Shown piece by piece: positions 15,969-24,957 of a DNA stretch of 64,000 bases. Position 1 is the stretch's first letter. Every line of letters starts with the position of its first letter. Origin of the DNA: Actinomycetospora soli (GTDB lineage Bacteria > Actinomycetota > Actinomycetes > Mycobacteriales > Pseudonocardiaceae); the NCBI RefSeq assembly GCF_021026295.1, contig NZ_JAJNDA010000010.1, forward strand, positions 185,732 to 249,731, given 5' to 3'. The translations under genes and the position numbers were made by a program. Under the pieces are notes generated by a model that was given only the letters and a program-made list of their open reading frames with translations, did not search any database and was not told where the DNA came from.

Positions 15969-17210
15969 ATGGTCCCCGTGAGGACCGTGGATGCCCAGCT
16001 GCGCCGGGTGCTCGACGCCGCGGTGCGCCCCGCCCCCATCCGGATCGCCATCTCCGAGGCCCAGGGTCTGCTCTGCGCCGAGGAGGTCGTGGCCGACCGC
16101 GCGCTCCCGGGGTTCGACCAGGCGGCCGTCGACGGGTTCGCGGTGCGCGCGGTCGACGTACGCTCCGCCGACGTCGAGCCCGTCGAACTGCCCGTGGTGG
16201 GGGAGGTCGCGGCGGGCTCGCGGCAGGCCCACCGGCTGAGCCCCCGGCAGGCCGTCCGGGTCGCCACCGGTGCCCCGCTGCCGACGCTGGCCGACGCCGT
16301 CGCCCCGCACGACCACACCGACGACGCCGGGCCGTCCAGCCGCGCCCGCGTCACCGTCAAGCAGCCCGTGGCGAGCGCCGAGTTCGTGCGCCGCACCGGG
16401 GAGGACGTCGCCCCCGGCGACGTCGCCGTGCGGCGCGGCGTCGTCGTCGGCCCCGCCCAGGTGGGGCTCCTGGCCGCCGTCGGCCGCACCACGGTGCTCG
16501 TGCACCCGCGGCCGCGCGTGTCGGTGATCGCGGTCGGCGACGAGCTCGTCGACGTCGACCGCACCCCCTCGGCGGGCCAGGTCGTCGACGTCAACTCCTA
16601 CGCACTGGCCGCGGCCGCCCGCGACGCCGGCGCCGAGGTCACCCGCGTGGGGATCGTGGGCGCGGACGCCGCCACCGTGCGGGAGGCCGTCGAGGCGCGT
16701 CTCGGGCTCGCCGAGGTCGTGCTCGTGGCGGGTGCGGTCGGCGGGGCGCACGGCGAGGCGGTCGCGGCCGAGCTCGGCGAGCTGGGTCCCGTCGACACCA
16801 GCCGTGTCGCGATGCACCCGGGCAGCGTCCAGGGCTTCGCCCGCCTCGGCGACGACGAGATCCCGACCTTCCTGCTGCCCGCGAACCCGACGTCGGCCCT
16901 GGTCGTCTTCGAGATCCTCGTGCGCCCGCTCATCCGGCTCGCCCTCGGGCGTCCCGAGCTGCACCGCCGCGAGGTCACCGCCCGTCTCCTGTCGCCGGTC
17001 GGCTCCCGGCCGGGGCGGCGCAGCTATGTCCGCGGCCGCCTGCTGCGCGACCGCAGCACGGGCGAGTACCTCGCCCAGCCGCTGGGCACGGCCGGGTCGC
17101 ACCTGCTCTCGTCGCTGGCGGAGGCCAACGCGCTGATCGTCCTCGACGAGGAGACGACCGAGGCCGGGCTCGACACCCCGGTCCGGGTCGCGTTCCTGTC
17201 ACCCCGCTAG
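15969..17210 (+). CDS. glp: Gephyrin-like MoeA paralogue (Glp)
   Basis: 413-aa MoeA-fold protein. Recognisable are FDQAAVDGFAVR (47-58), TGAPLPTLADAV, RRTGEDVAPG, VGDELV and LPANPTSALV. The catalytic loops are eroded: the canonical SGGVSxGxxD reads AGAVGGAHGEA, and the GKP loop reads HPGSVQGF. This suits the Glp subgroup, a moonlighting MoeA that binds FtsZ and the membrane receptor GlpR at the corynebacterial divisome. The SepX/GlpR gene follows one gene later. ATG 15969 is used; GTG 15978 is possible. Residual molybdenum insertion activity cannot be excluded. Confidence 0.82.
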   Translation: MVPVRTVDAQLRRVLDAAVRPAPIRIAISEAQGLLCAEEVVADRALPGFDQAAVDGFAVRAVDVRSADVEPVELPVVGEVAAGSRQAHRLSPRQAVRVATGAPLPTLADAVAPHDHTDDAGPSSRARVTVKQPVASAEFVRRTGEDVAPGDVAVRRGVVVGPAQVGLLAAVGRTTVLVHPRPRVSVIAVGDELVDVDRTPSAGQVVDVNSYALAAAARDAGAEVTRVGIVGADAATVREAVEARLGLAEVVLVAGAVGGAHGEAVAAELGELGPVDTSRVAMHPGSVQGFARLGDDEIPTFLLPANPTSALVVFEILVRPLIRLALGRPELHRREVTARLLSPVGSRPGRRSYVRGRLLRDRSTGEYLAQPLGTAGSHLLSSLAEANALIVLDEETTEAGLDTPVRVAFLSPR

Positions 17211-17225
17211 CGCACACTGCTCGGC

Positions 17226-17900
17226 ATGGGCGGCGCGCCGATCTGGGGAGGGACGCGTCCCGCCGGTCGGCACCCCGGGTGGCCCGACCGGTTGCGGGCG
17301 CTGCGGGTGCCCGCCGGCGTGGTGACGCTGCGGCCGGTGCGGTTCCGCGACGGCCGGGAGTGGTCGCGACTGCGGCTGCGCGACGAGGACTACCTGACGC
17401 CCTGGGAGCCGATGCCGCCCGGGCGGTGGGCCGACCACAACGCGCTCGTCGAGTGGCCGGGCCGCTGGGGCACGCTGCGGGCGATGGGTCGGGCGGGCAC
17501 GGCGCTGCCCTGGGCGCTGACCGTGGACGGCCGCTTCGCCGGGCAGGTGGTCGTCGGCAACATCGTGCGCGAGCCGCTGCTGTCCGCCTACGTCGGCTAC
17601 TGGGTCTCCGCGGAACACGCCGGGAAGGGTGCGACGACGGCGGCGGTCGCCCTCGCGGTCGACCACTGCTTCTCCCGGGTCGGCCTGCACCGCGTCGAGG
17701 CGACGGTGCGCCCGGAGAACGCCGCGAGCCTGCGGGTGCTCGGCAAGCTGGGCTTCCGCGAGGAGGGGCTGCTCAAGCGCTACCTCGAGGTCGACGGCGA
17801 CTGGCGCGACCACGTGGTGCTCGCGGTGACCGCCGAGGACGTCCTCCCGGACGGTCTCGTGGCCCGGCTGCTGCGCGCCGGCCGGGCCGAACGCGCCTGA
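17226..17900 (+). CDS. rimJ: GNAT N-acetyltransferase, RimJ-like
   Basis: 224-aa GNAT acetyltransferase with the acetyl-CoA pyrophosphate loop region EHAGKGATTAAV (about 131-142) and the RimJ/RimL hallmark HRVEATVRPENAASLRVLGKLGF. RimJ acetylates the N-terminus of ribosomal protein S5 in E. coli; the target here is unproven. It lies 15 bp after glp and upstream of sepX/glpR on the same strand, the order of Mtb Rv0994-Rv0995-Rv0996, so it is probably co-transcribed with glp. The start is the ATG at 17226. The N-terminal 35 residues are an extension before the domain. Confidence 0.85.
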   Translation: MGGAPIWGGTRPAGRHPGWPDRLRALRVPAGVVTLRPVRFRDGREWSRLRLRDEDYLTPWEPMPPGRWADHNALVEWPGRWGTLRAMGRAGTALPWALTVDGRFAGQVVVGNIVREPLLSAYVGYWVSAEHAGKGATTAAVALAVDHCFSRVGLHRVEATVRPENAASLRVLGKLGFREEGLLKRYLEVDGDWRDHVVLAVTAEDVLPDGLVARLLRAGRAERA

Positions 17901-18172
17901 CCAGCGGTCCTGACGTCGGGTCACGCGCCTCTCACGGGCGGTCACGACGCTCGACCGGCGCTGGACCACCCACACGGCCCAGTGGGTTCAGGGTTTGACC
18001 AGCCCATCGAGTGGTCACCGCCCGACCTGACCCGCCGGATGCTTCCCTCACTGGAGGGTGATGGTCACGGTTCGCACACGACACGCCGCCGCGGTTCCGG
18101 GGCGGATGGGGCTCGTGTGACTAGCGTGGCGAGCGGCTGGAGGACGGGGCCATTGGTCGGGGAGGTGGACGG

Positions 18173-19192
18173 GTGCCGAGTTCATTGGTCTTCGCCGCGC
18201 TGGTGGTCGCGTGGCTCGCGGTGCTCGTCCCGGTCGTCGCCCGACGTCGTCAGATGGTGCCGCGACCCGCCGACGCCGATCTGAGCGCGCGGGTGCTCGC
18301 CCGACCGGAGCGGTCGCCGGGTGCCGCCCCCGGGGGCGTCGCGGCGGTGGATGAGGAGGTCACGATGACCAGCACGACGGACGAGATCCGGGACGGGGAC
18401 GTCCGCGGTGCGGCGCCGGAGGCGGCCCCGGAGGGCCGTGTCCTCGAGCGCGCCCGCCGCGGTCACGACGACGGGTACGACGACGGGTACGACGACGGGT
18501 ACGCCGACGAGTACGACGACGGGTACTCCGCCGGCTACGACGTCCGGGACGACCACGACGTCGACGACGCGTACGCGTCCTACGAGGACGACGTCGACGA
18601 GCCCGACCACCGGCCGCGGGCGTACCGGCCCGGCCGGGGCGGCTTCGACGCCGAGGCCGCGGCCGCCGCGGCCCACGCGCGCTACGCGTTCCGCCAGCGG
18701 GTGGCGATCGGCCTGATCGTGGTGGCGGTGCTCTCCGCGCTCGCCGCGATGGTCGTGTCGACCGCCCTCTGGTCGCTGTTCGCCGTGACCGTGGTCGGGC
18801 TCGCCGGCTACCTGGTCTTCCTGCGGCGCCAGACCCGCATCGAGGACGAGGTCCGTCGACGCCGGGCCGCGCGCCTGTCCGGCGAGCGCCGCGCGATCGA
18901 GGCCCGTCGGGAGCGGCAGGTCGAGCACGAGGAGCGGCTCGCCGCGGCCGAGCACTGGGGTCGCTACGAGTCCGGCGAGCACGAGGTCCCCGAGCTCCCG
19001 CAGGCGCGCCGCGGCGACGACGGCCGGGACCACGACCGGGACGAGGAGGTCCCGGAGCCCCGCTGGATCGCGCCGCGCACCCCGGCACCGGACATGCCCG
19101 CGGGGACCGAGCTCGTCGGCGACACCGAGGACGACCCCGCGTTCTGCGATCTCGACGACCACCGCGTCCCGGCCTACCGCCGCGGCGCCTGA
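18173..19192 (+). CDS. sepX: Divisome membrane protein SepX/GlpR
   Basis: 339-aa membrane protein: N-terminal TM (5-23, VFAALVVAWLAVLVP), long acidic cytoplasmic loop with a DDGY tandem repeat (about 99-118; 12-bp DNA repeats), two adjacent TM helices (about 177-195 and 199-217), then a charged coiled-coil tail. This is the plan of SepX (Streptomyces) and GlpR (Corynebacterium), which anchor the divisome and bind Glp. It follows glp-rimJ after a 272-bp gap, so it may have its own promoter. GTG 18173 is preceded by GGGAGG at a good distance. An upstream neighbour encodes its predicted partner. Confidence 0.85.
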   Translation: MPSSLVFAALVVAWLAVLVPVVARRRQMVPRPADADLSARVLARPERSPGAAPGGVAAVDEEVTMTSTTDEIRDGDVRGAAPEAAPEGRVLERARRGHDDGYDDGYDDGYADEYDDGYSAGYDVRDDHDVDDAYASYEDDVDEPDHRPRAYRPGRGGFDAEAAAAAAHARYAFRQRVAIGLIVVAVLSALAAMVVSTALWSLFAVTVVGLAGYLVFLRRQTRIEDEVRRRRAARLSGERRAIEARRERQVEHEERLAAAEHWGRYESGEHEVPELPQARRGDDGRDHDRDEEVPEPRWIAPRTPAPDMPAGTELVGDTEDDPAFCDLDDHRVPAYRRGA

Positions 19193-19372
19193 GGCCCCAC
19201 GCACCCCGGCCCCGTCGCCGGGTGGGCGCCCACCGACCGCTGCCGTCCCCCGACGGCGGCCGGTGGACGTCCACCCGGTGGCGGGGCCGTCGTCGTGGGG
19301 GCTCCCGGGCGGCGGTCGAGGGCCACCCGCTGATCGCGCGCCGGACGCCGTGGCGTAGAGTTCTCGCTCGTT

Positions 19373-19448
19373 GGGGCTGTGGCGCAGTTGGTAGCGCGAC
19401 TCGTTCGCATCGAGTAGGTCAGGGGTTCGATTCCCCTCAGCTCCACCA
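19373..19448 (+). tRNA. tRNA-Ala(CGC)
   Basis: Complete cloverleaf with encoded CCA. Acceptor stem GGGGCTG/CAGCTCC includes the G3-U70 wobble pair that defines alanine tRNAs. The anticodon stem ACTCG/CGAGT carries loop TTCGCAT, anticodon CGC. T arm AGGGG-TTCGATT-CCCCT. Same position as the alanine tRNA after Rv0996 in Mtb. Confidence 0.97.
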
Positions 19449-19460
19449 GCAGTCGACGAG

Positions 19461-19488
19461 AGGCCCGGTCCCCGGTGGGGCCGGGCCT
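19461..19488 (+). terminator. Intrinsic terminator after tRNA-Ala
   Basis: AGGCCCGG(T)CCCC at 19461-19473 pairs with GGGGCCGGGCCT at 19477-19488, with one bulged T and a 3-nt loop, 13 bp after the tRNA. A short T/C/G-rich tail follows. Confidence 0.75.
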
Positions 19489-19629
19489 TCGTCGTGTCCG
19501 GGGTGCTCAGGCCTCCGGCGACGCCAGGAACGGGTCGGCGGCCGCCTCGACGCGGCCCCGGTCGTCGGTGGCGGGCAGGTGGACGGCGGAGAAGAGCCGG
19601 ACGGCCCTGGCAGCCGTCACACTGGGCCC

Positions 19630-20301
19630 ATGACCGACGGGCTCCCGTGCTGGGCGGACCTCACCGCGGGTGCCGGGCCGGAGTTCTACGGTGCGGTGCT
19701 CGGGTGGACGTTCACCGACGACGGCACCGCACGCCACCACGACGTCGTGGCCCTGGCCGACGGGCGACGGGTCGCGGGCCTCGGCGCGCCGGAGGGCAGC
19801 CCGCCGGGCTGGACCCTCTACGTGGCCGTCGACGACGCGGCCGACGCGGCGGCGGCGATCGAGGAGGCCGGCGGCCAGGTCCTGCACGGGCCGGACGACG
19901 ACGGGACGGGCGGGCTCGTCGTCGTCGCGATCGACGCCGGCGGGGCGGCCTTCGGGGTGTGGGAGGCCGACGACCACGCCGGGCCGCTCACGTGGGCGGA
20001 GGCCGCGTCGGCCGAACCGGGGCAGACGAAGACCTTCTACGGCAGCGTGTTCAGGTGGACCCACCGTCCGACCGACGAGCCGGGCACCACGACGCTGCAC
20101 CTCGACGGCTCCCCGGCGTTCGGGACGGTCACCTTCGCCGGGGACGCGCTGCCGCACTGGTTGGTGCATTTCGCGGTCGCCGACGTCGACGCGGCCGCCG
20201 CGGCGGCGGGAGCCGCGGGAGGCCTCGTCGTCGGGACGGACGCGGAGCGCGCCGTGCTGGAGGACCCGACCGGGGCGCGGTTCGCGGTCGTCAGGCGATG
20301 A
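19630..20301 (+). CDS. Double-domain VOC (glyoxalase-like) protein
   Basis: 223-aa protein of two vicinal-oxygen-chelate modules. Module 1 starts CWADLTAGAGPEFYGAVLGWTF, module 2 starts TWAEAASAEPGQTKTFYGSVFRWT; each ends in an FGVW or FAVV-like strand. Such tandem proteins (CFP30B/27-kDa antigen type) are common in actinobacteria and rarely have a known substrate; glyoxalase, dioxygenase or resistance functions are all possible. The ATG at 19630 directly precedes the first module. The stop overlaps the convergent ZIP-like gene by 11 bp. Confidence 0.8.
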   Translation: MTDGLPCWADLTAGAGPEFYGAVLGWTFTDDGTARHHDVVALADGRRVAGLGAPEGSPPGWTLYVAVDDAADAAAAIEEAGGQVLHGPDDDGTGGLVVVAIDAGGAAFGVWEADDHAGPLTWAEAASAEPGQTKTFYGSVFRWTHRPTDEPGTTTLHLDGSPAFGTVTFAGDALPHWLVHFAVADVDAAAAAAGAAGGLVVGTDAERAVLEDPTGARFAVVRR

Positions 20302-21001
20302 GCTCGTCGAGCAGCAGGTAGATCAGGAAGCCGACGAAGAAGCCGACCGAGCCGAGCGCGGTCTCGCCCTGTTCGTGCGCCTCGACCAGGAGTTCCTCGG
20401 TCGCGAGGTACATGAACGCGACGGCGCCGAAGGCGAGGACGCCGGCGAGCAGCGTGGGGGAGGCGTCCGCCAGCCACACCACCCCGACCGCCGTCCCCAC
20501 CACCGTGAGCAGGGACGACGCCGTCGGTGCGGCGGCGACGAGCGTGCGTGACGCGCCCCCGGCCATCGCCGCGGACAGCGACAGCCCGACGAACAGGTAC
20601 TCGATGGCGAGCGCGATCGAGAGCAGCACCCCCGTCGTCGCGCCCGCCGCGAAGCCGGCACCGAGGACGATCCCGTCGACGGCGAAGTCGACCCCGGTCG
20701 CGACGGCGAGCCCGACGGGCAGGGTGGCCGCACTCGGCCGGGCCTCGAGGGCCTTGCCCGCCGCCCGGAAGCTGAACATGACCGCGATCCCGGCGGCGAA
20801 GCCCGCGATCGCCACCCAGGGCTCCTGGCGCAGCACCCCCGGCAGCAGTTCGATCGCCGCGGCCGCGAACACCACACCGGCGGCGAAGTGCTGGATGCCG
20901 CTCGTGACCCGCCGTCCGGGTGGCCGGATCGCGGCGACCAGCCCGGAGACCGCGGCGGCGCCGACCGGGATCAGCGAGAACAGGACCGCGCGGGTCAGCA
21001 C
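20291..21001 (-). CDS. ZIP-family metal transporter-like membrane protein
   Basis: 236-aa protein with seven or eight TM helices. Helix 2 carries GIQHFAAGVVFAAAAIELLP, the His-containing helix of ZIP proteins; the metal-site helix reads VDFAVDGIVLGAG, with the usual HN..DG only partly kept; the next reads EYLFVGLSLSAAM. It probably transports a divalent cation, but loss of some canonical His/Glu ligands makes substrate and direction uncertain. The start is a GTG at 21001, 4 bp after the stop of the mannosyltransferase gene, so the two are co-transcribed. Confidence 0.75.
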   Translation of the reverse strand: MLTRAVLFSLIPVGAAAVSGLVAAIRPPGRRVTSGIQHFAAGVVFAAAAIELLPGVLRQEPWVAIAGFAAGIAVMFSFRAAGKALEARPSAATLPVGLAVATGVDFAVDGIVLGAGFAAGATTGVLLSIALAIEYLFVGLSLSAAMAGGASRTLVAAAPTASSLLTVVGTAVGVVWLADASPTLLAGVLAFGAVAFMYLATEELLVEAHEQGETALGSVGFFVGFLIYLLLDELIA

Positions 21002-21005
21002 CCGG

Positions 21006-22601
21006 TCAGCGCCACGAGGGGAGCCACAGCTCGGCGTTCCACCGGGCGGCCGTGATCGAGGCGCCGACGAGGATCGGCCACAGCCACGCGAAGTTGGCGA
21101 CGACCACGCCGAGGTAGAGCGCGACGACCATCCGCCCCGTGGAGCGCCGTTCGGGGCCGGCCGTGCGGCGGCCCAGGATCTCGCCGATCACGAGGGTGAG
21201 CGCCAGGACCAGGAACGGGATCACCGGCGTCATGTAGAAGAAGTACATCTGCCGGTCGATGTCGGTGAACCAGGGCAGGATGCCGGCGCCGTAGCCGACG
21301 AGCACCGCGGCGTAGCGCCAGTCGCGGCGGGTGATCCAGCGCCACAGGCTCCACCCGAGCACCGGGAACGCGAGCCACCAGATCGCCGGGGTGCCGATCG
21401 CCATGACCGCGCCGACGCAGTCGTCGGAGCCGCAGCCGGGCGCGTTCGCCCCGGACTCGTAGTAGTAGAGCATCGGGCGCAGCCCCATCGGCCACGTCCA
21501 GGGCTTGGACTCCCACGGGTGCGGGTTGCCGCGCGGCGTGGAGAGCGTCGCGTGGAACTCCAGCACCTTGGAGGAGAAGTACGCCATGCCGCGGAACCAG
21601 TCGGGCAGCCACGACGGCAGGAGCGCGTAGAGCCCGACGGCGTCGCCCTTGGCCTCGGCGACGTGCCGGTCGGTGCCGGTTTCCGACGCGATCCACGGCA
21701 GCCAGCTCGCGAGGTACACCAGGACCGGGATCGCGAGGAACGCCCAGACCAGGGGCAGGACGTCGCGCACCAGCGTGCCCACCCACGGCCGGGCGACCCC
21801 GGAGGCCCGCCGGGCGGCGACGTCGAACCCGACCACGAGCGCGCCGAGGAAGAGCACGTAGTAGAGCCCGGACCACTTGCTGGCGAGCGCGAGCCCGAGA
21901 CACAGCCCGGCGACGAACCGCCACCAGCGGAACCCGAGCCGCGGGCCGAACGGGGTGTCGAGGATGCGGCCCTCCGCCACCACCGTGGCGAACCGGGCAC
22001 GGACGTCGTCGCGGTCGGCGAGGATCGCCGCGAACGCGCCGAGCACGAACACCGCCGGGTAGACGTCGATCATCCCGACCCGCGCGGACACCTGGCTCAG
22101 GCCGTCGCAGATGAGCAGGATGCCCGCGACGGCGCCGAGCAGCGTCGAGCGCGTGAGCCGGCGCCCGATGCGGATGACGAGCAGGACGCAGACCGTCCCG
22201 GCGAGCGCGCTGACCACGCGCCAGCCCACCGGGTCGTACCCGAAGATCCACTGCCCGACCGCCATGAGCTGCTTCGACAGCGGCGGGTGCACGACGAGCT
22301 CGTAGCCCGGGTTGTCCTCGTACCCGCCGTTGCGCAGCACCTGCCAGGTCTGCGGCACGTAGTGCTTCTCGTCGAACACGGGTGTGCCGTTGTCGCTCGG
22401 CCACCCCAGGTTCCAGAAGCGGACGACGCCGCCGACGAGCGTGAGCACGAGCGCGACCACCCAGCCGCGCAGCCGGTCGGTCGGCATCGGCCGGCCGAGC
22501 AGGCTCTCCACCCCGCGCGGCCCGGGTGCCAGCACTCCCCGCGGATCGGCGTTCCCGACGGCAGGTGTGGTCGGCTTCTCGAGCGTGCTGCCGGCCGTCA
22601 C
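21006..22601 (-). CDS. pmt: Protein O-mannosyltransferase (Pmt, GT39)
   Basis: 531-aa GT-C enzyme that transfers mannose from polyprenyl-phosphomannose to Ser/Thr of secreted proteins. Loop 1 has the catalytic acidic motif FDEKHYVP after TM1 and NPGYELVVHPPLSKQL; further motifs are SARVGMIDVYPAVF, SKWSGLYYV, and HPWESKPWTWP before the C-terminal helices. About ten to eleven TM segments. The Mtb counterpart is Rv1002c, likewise divergent from rsmI (Rv1003). The start is GTG 22601. A Cys pair (CGSDDC) in an outer loop could form a disulfide. The GT2 gene at 7.2 kb might make its lipid donor, but that is speculative. Confidence 0.92.
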   Translation of the reverse strand: MTAGSTLEKPTTPAVGNADPRGVLAPGPRGVESLLGRPMPTDRLRGWVVALVLTLVGGVVRFWNLGWPSDNGTPVFDEKHYVPQTWQVLRNGGYEDNPGYELVVHPPLSKQLMAVGQWIFGYDPVGWRVVSALAGTVCVLLVIRIGRRLTRSTLLGAVAGILLICDGLSQVSARVGMIDVYPAVFVLGAFAAILADRDDVRARFATVVAEGRILDTPFGPRLGFRWWRFVAGLCLGLALASKWSGLYYVLFLGALVVGFDVAARRASGVARPWVGTLVRDVLPLVWAFLAIPVLVYLASWLPWIASETGTDRHVAEAKGDAVGLYALLPSWLPDWFRGMAYFSSKVLEFHATLSTPRGNPHPWESKPWTWPMGLRPMLYYYESGANAPGCGSDDCVGAVMAIGTPAIWWLAFPVLGWSLWRWITRRDWRYAAVLVGYGAGILPWFTDIDRQMYFFYMTPVIPFLVLALTLVIGEILGRRTAGPERRSTGRMVVALYLGVVVANFAWLWPILVGASITAARWNAELWLPSWR

Positions 22602-22652
22602 GGGAGCTGATCGTACGGCCCGCGCGGCGTCCGGGGTCCGATGCGGCGCCCA

Positions 22653-22703
22653 CGGTCGTGGCGACCTGCTGACGTCCGGTGTCAGCCGTGTGCCACCGCT
22701 GAC
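22653..22703 (-). repeat. 51-bp dispersed repeat, copy 2 (inverted)
   Basis: On the minus strand it begins GTCAGCGGTGG and ends CGCCACGACCG; about 45 of 51 positions match the 58811-58861 copy. It sits in the 137-bp divergent promoter region between pmt and rsmI, so it is not simply a terminator. Confidence 0.8.
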
Positions 22704-22738
22704 GTCCGGGCCCGGCGACGGCGCCTACCCTCGGGCGC

Positions 22739-23575
22739 GTGTCCGACGGTGTCCTCCTGCTCGCCGCGACCCCGCTCGGCAACCCCGACGACGCCTCGGC
22801 GCGGCTCCGGGACGCGCTCGCGACGGCGGACGTGGTCGCGGTCGAGGACACGCGGCGGCTGGGCCGGCTCACGGCCGCGCTCGGCGTGACCGTGACGGGC
22901 CGCAAGGTGAGCTTCTACGAGGACGTCGAGCGCGCCCGGATCCCGCGGCTCGTCGAGGACCTGCGCGGCGGTGCCACCGTCCTCGTCGTCACCGACGCCG
23001 GCATGCCCGCGGTGTCCGACCCCGGCTACCGCCTGGTCGCGGCCGCGGTGGAGGCGGACGTCGCGGTGCGGTGCCTGCCCGGGCCGTCGGCGGTCCTCGC
23101 GGCACTCGCCGTGTCGGGTCTGCCCACCGACCGGTTCTGCTTCGAGGGGTTCGCGCCGCGGGCCGAGGGGAAGCGCCGCAGCTGGTTGGGCGAGCTCGCC
23201 GACGAGCCCCGCACCACCGTGTTCTTCGAGTCGCCGCGCCGGCTGGAGGACCTGCTCCGGCTCGCGGTCGAGGTGCTCGGCCCCGACCGCCGGGCCGCCG
23301 TGTGCCGCGAGCTGACGAAGACGCACGAGGAGGTCGTGCGCGGGACGCTCGGTGAGCTCGCCGCGTGGGCCGGGGGCGACGTGCTGGGCGAGATCACCGT
23401 GGTCCTCGCACCCGCCGTCCGGAAGGCCCCGGAGCCCGACGACCTCGCCGCGGAGGTGCTCGCCCTCGCCGACGGCGGGGTGCGGCTCAAGGCGGCGGCG
23501 AAGGAGGTCGGCACCGCGCACGGGGTGTCGACCAACGCCCTCTACGAGAGCGCCCTGAAGCTCAGGGGACGATGA
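22739..23575 (+). CDS. rsmI: 16S rRNA 2'-O-methyltransferase RsmI
   Basis: 278-aa SAM-dependent enzyme (tetrapyrrole-methylase fold) that methylates C1402 of 16S rRNA. Conserved motifs: LLLAATPLGNPDD at the N-terminus, VEDTRR, TDAGMPAVSDPG (about 82-93), LPGPSAVLAALAVSGLP, and RELTKTHEEVVRG. Normal length. GTG 22739 puts the first strand at residue 5. It is divergent from pmt. Its 3' end overlaps the convergent quinone-oxidoreductase gene by 14 bp. Confidence 0.93.
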   Translation: MSDGVLLLAATPLGNPDDASARLRDALATADVVAVEDTRRLGRLTAALGVTVTGRKVSFYEDVERARIPRLVEDLRGGATVLVVTDAGMPAVSDPGYRLVAAAVEADVAVRCLPGPSAVLAALAVSGLPTDRFCFEGFAPRAEGKRRSWLGELADEPRTTVFFESPRRLEDLLRLAVEVLGPDRRAAVCRELTKTHEEVVRGTLGELAAWAGGDVLGEITVVLAPAVRKAPEPDDLAAEVLALADGGVRLKAAAKEVGTAHGVSTNALYESALKLRGR

Positions 23576-24473
23576 CGAGCTTGCCGCTGACCGCGCCCGT
23601 GCGGTTGTCCTCCTGCGCCCGCCCCACCTGCTCGAGCGGGTAGACGACCACCTCGGGCGCCCGGACCGTGCCCGCGGCGAGCATCCCGACGAACTCCGCG
23701 AGCGCACCGTCGACGGTGCCGCCGGAGGAGAACTCGACCCCGTGGTCGTCGGCGTCGGGGTGGGCGATGGTCACGACGCGGTCGGGGGAGCCGGCGAGCG
23801 CCACGAGGTCGGCGAGCGAGCCCTTCCCGGCGGCGTCGAGGACGGCGTCGACGCGGTCGGTGGCGGCACGGACGTGGTCGACGAGGTCGTCGCCGTGGAC
23901 GACCGGCGTGGCGCCGAGCGCGCGGACGTCGTCCTGGTGGCGTCCGCTCGCGGTGCCGATCACGGTGATGCCGCGGGCGAGGGCGACCTGGGTGGCGACG
24001 ACGCCCACCCCGCCGGACGCGCCGTGGACGAGCAGCACCTGCCCCGGCGCGAGCCCCAGCCGCTCCAGCACCCGGTAGGCGGTGGCGACGACGGTGGCGA
24101 GCGAGCCCGCGACCTCCCACGAGAGGGCGGCGGGCCGGGCGACGAGCCCGTCGGCGTCGACGACGACCTGCTCGGCCTGCGCCCCACCGCTCGTGCCGCC
24201 GAGCACCTCGTCCCCGACCTGCAGCGTCGTGACGCCCTCGCCGACCGCGTCGACGACGCCCGCGACGTCGAAGCCGGGGACGACGGGCTGCCGGGGCGCG
24301 GTCTCGCCGGGGGCGAACGCGCCGGTGCGCAGCTTCCAGTCCGCCGGGTTCACCGAGGCGGCGCGCACGGCGAGGCGGACCTGGCCCGGACCCGGCTGCG
24401 GGTCCTCGCGCTCGACGACCTCGAGGACCTCCGGCCCGCCGTAGCGGGCGTACTGCACGGCGCGGGATGTCAT
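23562..24473 (-). CDS. Zinc-independent alcohol dehydrogenase/quinone oxidoreductase (MDR family)
   Basis: 303-aa medium-chain reductase. N-terminal GroES-like domain (VRLAVRAASVNPADWKLRTG) and a C-terminal Rossmann domain with VLLVHGASGGVGVVATQVAL at about 143-162. Catalytic-zinc cysteines are absent, which fits NADPH:quinone oxidoreductase-like enzymes. The physiological substrate is unknown. ATG 24473. It is followed upstream by a flavodoxin-fold gene 28 bp away on the same strand, so an operon with that gene and the nucleoside phosphorylase is likely. Confidence 0.85.
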   Translation of the reverse strand: MTSRAVQYARYGGPEVLEVVEREDPQPGPGQVRLAVRAASVNPADWKLRTGAFAPGETAPRQPVVPGFDVAGVVDAVGEGVTTLQVGDEVLGGTSGGAQAEQVVVDADGLVARPAALSWEVAGSLATVVATAYRVLERLGLAPGQVLLVHGASGGVGVVATQVALARGITVIGTASGRHQDDVRALGATPVVHGDDLVDHVRAATDRVDAVLDAAGKGSLADLVALAGSPDRVVTIAHPDADDHGVEFSSGGTVDGALAEFVGMLAAGTVRAPEVVVYPLEQVGRAQEDNRTGAVSGKLVIVP

Positions 24474-24501
24474 GTCCGGTGCAAACCGCGCCCGGCGCGG
24501 T

Positions 24502-24957
24502 TCATTCCAGTGCGCGCAGCGCCACCGTCGCGCCGAGCTCCCACGCGGCCGCGCGGTCGGCGGCGGTGGGCGGACCCGTCGTCGTGACCGTCTCCGCGGC
24601 CTGCACCCAGCCGAGCCCGGCGGTGATGCGCAGGACGTCGCGGACGGCGCCGGCCGTGTCGTCCCCGCCGTGCACGGAGAGCCCGAACGGCAGACCGGTG
24701 CTGTCCTGCAGCGCCGGGTAGTAGATCTGGTCGAAGAAGTGCTTGAGGGCGCCCGACATCGTGCCGATGTTCGCGGGCGTCCCCAGCACGACGGCGTCGG
24801 CGGCGAGCAGGTCGGCCGCCCCGGCGGTCAGGGCCGGGCGACTGACCACCTCGACCGTGCCCGGCAGCTCGTCGGTCCGCGCGCCGGCGAGCACGGCCTC
24901 GAGGAGCTCCTGGCAGGCCGGCGACGGCGTGTGGTGGACGACGAGCAGCCGGGTCAC
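24502..24957 (-). CDS. Flavodoxin-fold NAD(P)H-dependent oxidoreductase
   Basis: 151-aa protein with the flavodoxin start [21 protein letters not shown] (FMN phosphate loop region) and a second loop [22 protein letters not shown] that would contact the isoalloxazine ring. It is likely a small FMN-binding reductase or flavodoxin; the partner is unknown. The GTG at 24957 overlaps the stop of the purine nucleoside phosphorylase gene as GTGA, which fixes the start and implies coupled translation. Confidence 0.8.
   Translation of the reverse strand: MTRLLVVHHTPSPACQELLEAVLAGARTDELPGTVEVVSRPALTAGAADLLAADAVVLGTPANIGTMSGALKHFFDQIYYPALQDSTGLPFGLSVHGGDDTAGAVRDVLRITAGLGWVQAAETVTTTGPPTAADRAAAWELGATVALRALE

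Noticed and set aside
17996..18017. TGACCA-N10-TGGTCA inverted repeat upstream of sepX
   Set aside because: Only six-base arms with a 10-bp spacer in GC-rich DNA; no supporting context.
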